Assembly (NCBI RefSeq): GCF_018224885.1
Contig: NZ_JAGTXB010000001.1
Coordinates: 806,001 to 870,000 of the forward strand
Direction: 5' to 3'
DNA from: Chitinophaga hostae
GTDB lineage: Bacteria; Bacteroidota; Bacteroidia; Chitinophagales; Chitinophagaceae
Length of the DNA: 64,000 nucleotides
The position numbers and the translations under genes were made by a program. The first letter of the stretch is position 1; the number at the start of each line of letters is the position of its first letter. The notes beneath the pieces were generated by a model that saw only the letters and a program-made list of their open reading frames with translations, was not told the origin of the DNA and searched no databases. Below are positions 43,799 to 50,511 of this stretch, piece after piece.

Positions 43799-44761
43799 TT
43801 ATTTCTTTTTCCTTGCCATAGCTTTTTCGGCTGCAGCAACGATATGATCCGCATCGAGGCCATATTTTTTCAGCAGGTCCAGTGGCTTACCACTTTCGCC
43901 GAAAGTGTCGTTGGTACCTACATATTCGATTGGAACGGGAATATGGCGGGAGGCTACCTGTGCAATGCTATCGCCCAGGCCACCCAGTACGTTATGTTCT
44001 TCAGCGGTTACAGCACAGCCGGTTTTCTTCAGGGAAGCGATCACGGCTGCTTCGTCCAATGGCTTAATGGTGTGGATGTTGATGATTTCAACACTGTATC
44101 CTTTTTCTTCCAGGATTTTGCCGGCTTCGATGGCGATCCATACCAGGTGGCCGCAGGCGAACAGGGTAATGTCTGTTCCTTCGTGAAGGATCTGTGCTTT
44201 ACCTACTTCAAACTTTTGGTCTTCCGGGGTAAAATTAGGCCATTTCGGACGACCGAAACGCAGGTACACCGGGCCTTCGTAATCAGCGATAGCGATGGTA
44301 GCAGCTTTGGTTTGATTGAAATCGCATGGTACGATGACAGTCATTCCGGGCAGCATTTTCATCATGCCGATGTCTTCCAGGATCTGGTGGGTTGCGCCAT
44401 CTTCACCCAGGGTAAGACCTGCGTGGGAAGCGCATATTTTTACGTTTTTGTTGGAGTAGGCTACTGACTGACGGATCTGGTCATATACCCTACCGGTAGA
44501 GAAGTTGGCAAAAGTAGTTGTGTAAGGGATTTTACCGCCAATGGTTAAGCCGGCGGCGATACCTATCATGTTAGCTTCTGCAATACCCACCTGTACAAAA
44601 CGATCGGGAAATTCCTTAATAAAAGCGTTCAGTTTCATGGAACCGAGCAAATCTGCTGTCAGGGCAACTACGTTGGGGTTTTTGCGGCCCACTTCCAGTA
44701 TGCCTTCACCAAACCCACCGCGGGTTTCTTTTTCATTTAGTGGTTGAATATCTTTTACCAT
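43799..44761 (-). CDS. Transketolase C-terminal subunit
   Basis: A 320-residue protein equal to the second half of transketolase: the pyrimidine-binding domain (GEGILEVGRKNPNVVALTAD; RFVQVGIAEANMIGIAAGL, with the catalytic Glu) and the C-terminal domain (YSVEIINIHTIKPLDEAAV). The TPP-binding N-terminal half is a separate polypeptide in split transketolases and is normally encoded beside it, but here the upstream neighbour is galE. It functions in the pentose phosphate pathway only with the missing half. MSH-type paralogues are also possible. Confidence 0.88.
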   Translation of the reverse strand: MVKDIQPLNEKETRGGFGEGILEVGRKNPNVVALTADLLGSMKLNAFIKEFPDRFVQVGIAEANMIGIAAGLTIGGKIPYTTTFANFSTGRVYDQIRQSVAYSNKNVKICASHAGLTLGEDGATHQILEDIGMMKMLPGMTVIVPCDFNQTKAATIAIADYEGPVYLRFGRPKWPNFTPEDQKFEVGKAQILHEGTDITLFACGHLVWIAIEAGKILEEKGYSVEIINIHTIKPLDEAAVIASLKKTGCAVTAEEHNVLGGLGDSIAQVASRHIPVPIEYVGTNDTFGESGKPLDLLKKYGLDADHIVAAAEKAMARKKK

Positions 44762-44814
44762 TGTGGTCTTTTTAAAAATTGAAGCGTAAAAGTAAACATT
44801 AAAAAACGGAGATC

Positions 44815-45843
44815 CTAGTTACTCAGGACTTTATTGCGCAGACTTACTTCCCATTGCCATGCGGTGCGCATACTGTCTTCAATACCAATTTCCGGTGACC
44901 AGTGCAGCTTTTCTTTTGCCTTGGAATTGTTGGCGTAAATAGAGATCACATCACCTTCCCTGCGTGGGCCGGTGGTATAGTTCAGTTTAATACCGGATAT
45001 TTTCTCAAAGGCTTTGATGGCTTCCAGTACTGTTACGCCATTGCCGGTGCCCAGGTTGAACACTTCGCAGTTGCTTTGGTTGCGGTGTTCAATGAGGTAT
45101 TGTAATGCTTTGGTATGAGCATTGGCGATATCCATTACATGGATGTAGTCGCGTACGCAGGATCCGTCGCGGGTATCGTAATCAGTACCAAACACAGTCA
45201 TTTTAGGAATTTTCCCGATGGCTGTTTGGGTGATTACCGGTACCAGGTTGTCTGGTTTGCCGAGTGGCAGTTCACCGATGAGCGCAGAAGGATGCGCGCC
45301 TACTGGGTTGAAATAACGCAGGAGGATGGACTGGGTATCATTTACGCGGCTATAGTCTTCTATGATCTGTTCACCGATTTGTTTGGTGCGGGCATAAGGA
45401 GATTGGGCTTCGCCGAGCGGAGTTTCTTCCACTACGGGCAAGGCTTTCGTGTTACCGTAAACAGAGCAGGAGGAAGAGAACACCAGGTTGGGAACATTAT
45501 ACTCTTTTACGCATTTCAGCACGTTAATAAGGGACGTGAGGTTGTTCTGAAAATACATCAGGGGCTCTGTTACTGATTCTCCCACTGCTTTCAGCGCAGC
45601 AAAATGGATGACCCCAACAATATCCCTGTTTTCATGAAATACTGCATTGGTATCTTCCAGGTTACAAAGGTCAACTTTGTAATTGCGTACCTTTTTCCCG
45701 GTAATTTTTTCTATACCATCTAATAATTGGGTGCTGCTCCTGATATTACTGTCTACAGACACTACATCAAATCCATTATTGATCAGATCTACAATAGTAT
45801 GTGCGCCGATATAGCCACACCCACCCGTAACAAGAACCTTCAT
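44815..45843 (-). CDS. galE: GalE, UDP-glucose 4-epimerase
   Basis: A 342-residue short-chain dehydrogenase-type epimerase. The NAD loop is VTGGCGYIGAHT (5-16), the catalytic Ser is in VFSSSCSVYGN and the YxxxK pair in SPYARTKQIGEQI (about 149-153). It interconverts UDP-glucose and UDP-galactose for surface polysaccharide or galactose use. The gene is 30 bp after rfbA in the same orientation. Confidence 0.95.
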   Translation of the reverse strand: MKVLVTGGCGYIGAHTIVDLINNGFDVVSVDSNIRSSTQLLDGIEKITGKKVRNYKVDLCNLEDTNAVFHENRDIVGVIHFAALKAVGESVTEPLMYFQNNLTSLINVLKCVKEYNVPNLVFSSSCSVYGNTKALPVVEETPLGEAQSPYARTKQIGEQIIEDYSRVNDTQSILLRYFNPVGAHPSALIGELPLGKPDNLVPVITQTAIGKIPKMTVFGTDYDTRDGSCVRDYIHVMDIANAHTKALQYLIEHRNQSNCEVFNLGTGNGVTVLEAIKAFEKISGIKLNYTTGPRREGDVISIYANNSKAKEKLHWSPEIGIEDSMRTAWQWEVSLRNKVLSN

Positions 45844-45873
45844 GATATTTCAGATTTACGTTTATTTGTTATT

Positions 45874-46746
45874 TCAGAACATTTTTTGTTTCAGTACTGT
45901 TTCGAGGTATGTGCCGTAGCCGCTTTTCAGCAAGGGTTTAGCCAGTTCTTTCAGTTGGCCGGCGTCGATAAATCCTTTACGGTAGGCAATTTCCTCGATA
46001 CAGGCAATTTTTATTCCCTGTCTTTGTTCGATTACCTGTACAAACTGTGAGGCTTGCATGAGTGAATCAAAGGTACCGGTATCCAGCCAGGCGGTACCGC
46101 GGGGTAAGATAGAAACTTTTAATTTTCCGCGCTGTAAATATTCTTTGTTTACGTCTGTGATTTCGTATTCGCCCCGGGGGCTTGGTTGCAGTTGTTTGGC
46201 AATTTCCACTACATCGTTGTCGTAGAAATAGAGGCCGGGTACTGCATAGTTTGACTTGGGTTGGGTTGGTTTTTCTTCGATCGATAATACTTTCATATCG
46301 TCTCCGAATTCAACCACGCCGTATCTTTCGGGATCGGATACCTGGTAAGCATATACGATACCGCCGTCGGGGCTGGCATTGTGCGATAGCTGGGTGCCAA
46401 GACCGGCACCGTAGAAGATGTTATCTCCCAAAACCAGGGCTACACTATCATTACCAATAAATTTTTCACCTATAACAAAGGCCTGTGCCAGTCCGTTAGG
46501 ATTGGGTTGTTCTGCGTAGCTGAGCTTTAGTCCCAGTTGTTGGCCATCTCCAAAAAGGCGTTGAAAAGCGGGCAGATCATGGGGTGTTGAAATGATCAGG
46601 ATATCCTTAATACCTGCCAGCATTAAAGTAGAGAGCGGGTAATAGATCATTGGTTTATCATACACCGGCATTATCTGTTTGCTGATGGCAAACGTAATGG
46701 GGTGCAACCGGGTGCCGGAACCGCCGGCCAGGATAATTCCTTTCAT
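45874..46746 (-). CDS. rfbA: RfbA, glucose-1-phosphate thymidylyltransferase
   Basis: A 290-residue nucleotidyltransferase that makes dTDP-glucose, the first step of dTDP-rhamnose synthesis. The signature [17 protein letters not shown] (8-24) and [30 protein letters not shown] and [15 protein letters not shown] are typical. Length is normal. rfbB, rfbC and rfbD are not in the window; galE follows. Confidence 0.95.
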   Translation of the reverse strand: MKGIILAGGSGTRLHPITFAISKQIMPVYDKPMIYYPLSTLMLAGIKDILIISTPHDLPAFQRLFGDGQQLGLKLSYAEQPNPNGLAQAFVIGEKFIGNDSVALVLGDNIFYGAGLGTQLSHNASPDGGIVYAYQVSDPERYGVVEFGDDMKVLSIEEKPTQPKSNYAVPGLYFYDNDVVEIAKQLQPSPRGEYEITDVNKEYLQRGKLKVSILPRGTAWLDTGTFDSLMQASQFVQVIEQRQGIKIACIEEIAYRKGFIDAGQLKELAKPLLKSGYGTYLETVLKQKMF

Positions 46747-46832
46747 TTATAAGCTCAATTTTTGATGGTTACTCATTGATGGCTTTCTAAATTATCAGAA
46801 AACCGCACAAAAATAGCGGCTCTCTTTCAAAT

Positions 46833-46884
46833 GGAGGGCTTTTTTTTTACAAAAAAGCCCTCCGTAAGTACCGGAGGGCTTTTT
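46833..46884. terminator. Triple GGAGGGC hairpin element before the pit stop
   Basis: GGAGGGCTTTTTTTTT (46833-46848), AAAAAAGCCCTCC (46851-46863) and GGAGGGCTTTTT (46873-46884). The middle unit can pair with either neighbour, giving two exclusive hairpins, one with a U-tract on each strand. It would end the pit operon (minus strand) and also block reading toward rfbA's upstream side. Confidence 0.7.
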
Positions 46885-46905
46885 GAATATTGATATGATC
46901 ATCTG

Positions 46906-47910
46906 TTAAATAAACAGATTAACGATAAAATAGGTGAGAGCAGCCAGCAGTCCGCTGATGGGGATGGTCAACACCCAGGCCCAAAGCAGGGAAACGGTAA
47001 CACCCCAACGAACGGCGGACAATCTTTTGGTAGCGCCTACCCCCATGATAGCACCGGTGATCACGTGGGTAGTACTGGCTGGGATACCCAGGTGTTCTGT
47101 CAGGAAGAGGGTAATAGCGCCGGAGGTTTCCGCGGCTACCCCTTCCAATGGGGTTACTTTGGTGATGCGGGTTCCCATCGTTTTAACGATTTTCCAGCCA
47201 CCGCTCATAGTACCCAATGCAATACAGGTAAAGCAGGCAAGCGGTACCCAGTCCGGCATCGCCTTGATATTGGTGATATAACCGGCAGATACCATGGCTG
47301 CGGAAATGATCCCCATTACTTTCTGGGCATCATTACTACCGTGTCCAAGGCTGAGGGCAGCGGAAGAAGCCAGCTGCAGGCGTTTAAACCAGCTCTCGGC
47401 ACGATACGGATTTGCCTTGCGGCAGATGTTTACGATGATCAGGGTAATAATAAAGGCCACAGCCATACCGATAAGCGGCGCCAGTACGATGAAATATACG
47501 GTAGGTAATACTTTATGATAATTGATTACCTCGATATTGCCGCCGGAAGCAGTTACTGCGGCGCCAATGAAGCCACCGATCAGTGTATGGGAGGAACTGG
47601 AAGGAATACCAAGCCACCAGGTAAAGAGGTTCCAGGTAATGGCTGCCACCAGTCCGCAAAGGATTACCTTGAGGGTAATGAATTGTTCAAACACTGAGCT
47701 GGCAACGGAATTGGCCACTTTGAACTCACCGATTATATATTTGGCGATAAAAAAAGCCGCAAAGTTGAAAACTGCGGCCCAAAGTACTGCCTGAAAAGGT
47801 GTCAGCACCTTGGTCGACACAATTGTGGCGATAGAGTTGGCAGCATCATGAAAACCGTTGATATAGTCAAAAATGAAGGCCAGTATGATAATTATTACTA
47901 ATAAAGTCAT
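46906..47910 (-). CDS. pit: Low-affinity inorganic phosphate transporter (Pit family)
   Basis: A 334-residue inner-membrane protein with about ten helices. PiT signatures occur in both halves: FDYINGFHDAANSIATIVST at the start and SLGHGSNDAQKVMGIIS in the middle, plus GIPASTTHVITGAIMGVG near the C-terminus. It imports phosphate or metal-phosphate with protons. It is preceded on the same strand by a DUF47 gene (41 bp gap), the classic pap-pit operon arrangement. Confidence 0.93.
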   Translation of the reverse strand: MTLLVIIIILAFIFDYINGFHDAANSIATIVSTKVLTPFQAVLWAAVFNFAAFFIAKYIIGEFKVANSVASSVFEQFITLKVILCGLVAAITWNLFTWWLGIPSSSSHTLIGGFIGAAVTASGGNIEVINYHKVLPTVYFIVLAPLIGMAVAFIITLIIVNICRKANPYRAESWFKRLQLASSAALSLGHGSNDAQKVMGIISAAMVSAGYITNIKAMPDWVPLACFTCIALGTMSGGWKIVKTMGTRITKVTPLEGVAAETSGAITLFLTEHLGIPASTTHVITGAIMGVGATKRLSAVRWGVTVSLLWAWVLTIPISGLLAALTYFIVNLFI

Positions 47911-47951
47911 GACTTAGGGAGAATTATGCGTTCAGAACTGTAATCCCCTTA

Positions 47952-48602
47952 TCAGGAGTACTTGATAATAATGGTTTCTATTACATTGGCGCAGTCCTCG
48001 CATTTGTCGGTAGCGATTTCCAGGGCCTGGTAGATTTCACGCATTTTAATCAGTTCTGCCGCATTTTGCTCAGTATCGAACAAGTCGGCGATGGCCATAT
48101 CGTAGATATCATCAGCATGGTTTTCCAGGCTGTTGATTTTTACACAGGCGTCTGTAATGACGCGCATATTTTGCATGTTGCGCAGTTCGGGGATGGCTTT
48201 GGCGAGTTCCAATACGCCCAGGTGGATCAGTTCTGCGAGTTTCCGGATGCTGTCGTTGATGTAGTGAACCTTGTAGAGGTCCATTCTCTTGGCGGAACCG
48301 TGGATATAGTCTGCCACATCGTCCAGTGTAGCGGCCAGGTAGTGGATATCTTCACGATCGAACGGAGTGATAAAGTTTTGTCCGAGTTCAACAAATATGC
48401 GGTGTGTGTAGTCGTCGTTCTTGTGTTCCAGGCGTTCTATCAGGTGCACTTTATCTTTTCTCACGGCCAGATCAGTAGTAGCTACCAGCTCATTGAGCAC
48501 GGTTGCCATTTCTACCAGATTGGAAGCCACGTCTTCAAACAAAGAATAAAATACCCGGTCTTTCGGCATGAATAGTTTAACAAAAGAATTGAAGCCTCCC
48601 AT
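47952..48602 (-). CDS. DUF47 family (PhoU-like) Pit accessory protein
   Basis: A 216-residue all-helical protein of the DUF47/Pap family, a distant relative of PhoU. Conserved are LIERLEHKNDDYTHRI, FITPFDREDIHYLAATLDDVADYI and VITDACVKINSLENHADDIY with acidic/His metal-binding patches. It accompanies Pit transporters and modulates phosphate uptake. A TAATTTTG -7 box lies at 48626-48633; a strong Pho-box-like repeat lies about 40 bp further upstream. Confidence 0.92.
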   Translation of the reverse strand: MGGFNSFVKLFMPKDRVFYSLFEDVASNLVEMATVLNELVATTDLAVRKDKVHLIERLEHKNDDYTHRIFVELGQNFITPFDREDIHYLAATLDDVADYIHGSAKRMDLYKVHYINDSIRKLAELIHLGVLELAKAIPELRNMQNMRVITDACVKINSLENHADDIYDMAIADLFDTEQNAAELIKMREIYQALEIATDKCEDCANVIETIIIKYS

Positions 48603-48625
48603 ACGTTTGAGTTTATAATTTGCCG

Positions 48626-48633
48626 CAAAATTA
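48626..48633 (-). promoter_or_regulatory. Candidate -7 promoter element of DUF47-pit
   Basis: The minus strand reads TAATTTTG (TAnnTTTG), 23 bp upstream of the DUF47 ATG. No TTG at -33. The divergent 11-bp-periodic box at 48671-48709 is about 40 bp upstream and could affect this promoter. Confidence 0.45.
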
Positions 48634-48670
48634 GCTTTCTCGATCTATCCCTACCAGCGAAAAACGCGAA

Positions 48671-48726
48671 TTAATAATTCCTTAACACTGGATTAATATA
48701 AAAGTAATATAGCGATTTTTCCTTTG
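48671..48726 (+). promoter_or_regulatory. Candidate Pho box 1 and -7 element upstream of the PlcP-like gene
   Basis: Four hexamers begin at 48671 (TTAATA), 48682 (TTAACA), 48693 (TTAATA) and 48704 (GTAATA), exactly 11 bp apart with 5-bp spacers, followed by TTCCTTTG at 48719-48726, a 7-of-8 match to TAnnTTTG. The distance from the last hexamer's start to the -7 box is 15 bp. This is the repeat layout of PhoB/PhoP binding sites. The ATG lies about 57 bp downstream. Confidence 0.72.
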
Positions 48727-48782
48727 TATAGAAAATTATACTCATAAACAGGCTGCCTACAAGCTGTACATACCACCTATTG

Positions 48783-49613
48783 ATGTCAGAAAAACGCCCA
48801 TTAGATATTGCCGTAATCTCCGATGTACATCTGGGAATCTACGGGTGTCACGCTAAAGAACTGATCCAGTATCTCGACAGCATTGACCCGCGGATACTGG
48901 TACTGAACGGGGATATTATTGATATCTGGCAATTTAGCAAACGCTATTTCCCAAAAGCCCATACCAAGGTTATCAGGAAGATATTGAAGATGATCGGGAA
49001 AGGAACAGAGGTATACTACCTCACCGGCAATCATGATGAGGCCTTGCGCAAATATGCCGGTTTTGAGCTGAGTAATTTCGTGATCGATAATAAGCTTGTG
49101 CTGGACCTGGATGGGAAAAAGCACTGGTTTTTTCATGGCGACGTATATGATGTGACCATGAAAAACTCAAAATGGCTGGCCAAACTGGGTGGGAAAGGGT
49201 ACGACCTGCTGATTATCCTGAACAGGCTGGTAAATAATGTATTGGAAAGCCTGGGAAGGGAAAAGATGTCGTTTTCCAAAAAAGTGAAGCAGGGCGTAAA
49301 ATCGGCCGTTAAATTTATTTCGGATTTTGAGCAAACGGTCGCCGAAATAGCAGCGGATAAGGACTTTGATGTAGTGTGCTGCGGGCATATCCACCAGCCC
49401 CTGATCAAAGAAATGCAGGTGGGCGATAAAACGGTGACTTACCTGAATTCAGGTGATTGGGTAGAAAGTCTCACTTCTCTCGAATATATAAACCAGCAAT
49501 GGACCCTGTACCAGCACCCCGTTACAAAGGCAAAAATTGTATTGGCAGAAGATGATGATGATGCCGCTGCTGACTGGGATGCTACCCGGATCATTACCTT
49601 TCCGGGCAGCTGA
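48783..49613 (+). CDS. PlcP/LpxH-like metallophosphoesterase (COG2908)
   Basis: From the ATG at 48783 (one codon after a TTG), a 276-residue calcineurin-like phosphoesterase. Metal motifs: VISDVHLG (D, H), LNGDIIDIW, TGNHDE, FFHGDVYD and CCGHIHQP. It has the long central insert of the PlcP type (KWLAKLGGKGYDLL and FSKKVKQGVKSAVKFISDFE), then NSGDWVESLTSL. PlcP is a phospholipase C that removes phospholipid head groups under phosphate starvation for lipid remodelling; LpxH cleaves UDP-diacylglucosamine in lipid A synthesis. The Pho-box-like promoter and neighbouring pit/DUF47 genes favour the first, though the lipid substrate cannot be proven by eye. Confidence 0.85.
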   Translation: MSEKRPLDIAVISDVHLGIYGCHAKELIQYLDSIDPRILVLNGDIIDIWQFSKRYFPKAHTKVIRKILKMIGKGTEVYYLTGNHDEALRKYAGFELSNFVIDNKLVLDLDGKKHWFFHGDVYDVTMKNSKWLAKLGGKGYDLLIILNRLVNNVLESLGREKMSFSKKVKQGVKSAVKFISDFEQTVAEIAADKDFDVVCCGHIHQPLIKEMQVGDKTVTYLNSGDWVESLTSLEYINQQWTLYQHPVTKAKIVLAEDDDDAAADWDATRIITFPGS

Positions 49614-49621
49614 TGATCCGG

Positions 49622-49652
49622 CTATTAGCTATTAGCTTTTAGCAGTTAGTGA
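49622..49652. repeat. Family-B units, short copy 10
   Basis: GCTATTAGCTATTAGCTTTTAG is a run of the 7-bp units of this family with no second arm nearby. It follows the phosphoesterase stop by a few bases. Confidence 0.45.
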
Positions 49653-49767
49653 CTAATCTTAGTAGCAGTTAACCCTTTAAGTGTCGTTTTTGCCGCAACT
49701 TCCCCGGTATCAACAGCTGAAAAGTTATATCTGATATTTTATTATATATTTAAATTTAAATATTATT

Positions 49768-49823
49768 TTCACAAAATCATAACAAGCGCTTAATATTAAA
49801 TTAAAGGTAGACTGTTAAGTTTG
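49768..49823 (+). promoter_or_regulatory. Candidate Pho box 2 and -7 element upstream of the 132-residue gene
   Basis: Hexamers begin at 49768 (TTCACA), 49779 (ATAACA), 49790 (TTAATA) and 49801 (TTAAAG), each 11 bp apart, followed by TAAGTTTG at 49816-49823, an exact TAnnTTTG. The last hexamer to -7 distance is again 15 bp. The region is AT-rich, so single hexamers are not strong evidence, but the fixed period and -7 distance are. Confidence 0.65.
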
Positions 49824-49881
49824 CCAGAGAAATAATTAAGTGTGACGATAGTGTACATTTAAAAAGCAGAAAAACAGCTAG

Positions 49882-50280
49882 ATGAAAGTATTGAAGTTAC
49901 ATCCTCTGATGACCATCTCCTTATTGCAGATGCAGATCCAGCGTTTGCTTTTTTGTAACGTGGCGGTATATATCCGTAGTTCACTTGCCAATGCTTTTGA
50001 TACATTAAAGGAGGCTGGATTTGAAGAGGAGGTGCTCATAGAATTTCCGATCGATGAAACGCTCAGCTTGAGGGAATTTGAGGAAGAGGTAGAAGAGCGG
50101 TTTAATTTTTCGCTGGAATTATGTAACAAGGACAACAAGCCTTTCATGAATAAGAGCCAGCACCTGTTCCAGATTGCGGGCGCAACCGATAAAAAGGAAG
50201 AGCGTAATTATCAGCTCGATATTTCACTGGATATGCTGATGAATAATAACCGACAGTCGCCGCAACAGAATTTGTGGTAA
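49882..50280 (+). CDS. Small protein of unknown function under a Pho-box-like promoter
   Basis: A 132-residue protein that I do not recognise. It has no signal peptide (the N-terminal MKVLKLHPLMTISLLQMQIQ is amphipathic rather than a signal), a strongly acidic middle (EEVLIEFPIDETLSLREFEEE) and a Asn/Gln-rich C-terminus. Codon character and the box plus -7 element upstream support a real gene. The flanking genes are a PlcP-like phosphoesterase and a TonB receptor, both with the same type of box, so it is likely part of the same response. It may be a regulatory or small binding protein. Confidence 0.68.
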   Translation: MKVLKLHPLMTISLLQMQIQRLLFCNVAVYIRSSLANAFDTLKEAGFEEEVLIEFPIDETLSLREFEEEVEERFNFSLELCNKDNKPFMNKSQHLFQIAGATDKKEERNYQLDISLDMLMNNNRQSPQQNLW

Positions 50281-50400
50281 TAATCGTTTTTCAGTAATGC
50301 TCCGGGCTGTATGTTTCCCGCTTTGTTTTTTAACCTGATGCTGTATTCCTTCTTTTCGTGTAGTTATTCCCGTTAGCCCCACTCTCAAAACATTTATCAA

Positions 50401-50456
50401 TTAACATTCTGGTAATGCCCTCTTAACGCTGCGGTAATGTTGCGCGGATACTTTTG
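50401..50456 (+). promoter_or_regulatory. Candidate Pho box 3 and -7 element upstream of the TonB receptor gene
   Basis: Hexamers begin at 50401 (TTAACA), 50412 (GTAATG), 50423 (TTAACG) and 50434 (GTAATG), 11 bp apart, followed by TACTTTTG at 50449-50456, an exact TAnnTTTG. The last hexamer to -7 distance is 15 bp, as in the two preceding boxes. Here the surrounding sequence is GC-richer, which makes chance less likely. The GTG start lies 55 bp downstream. Confidence 0.75.
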
Positions 50457-50511
50457 CTCACGAAATTAAAACTGGCTTAAATCCAGCTTAAAATCTTCTT
50501 AAAATTTTATT

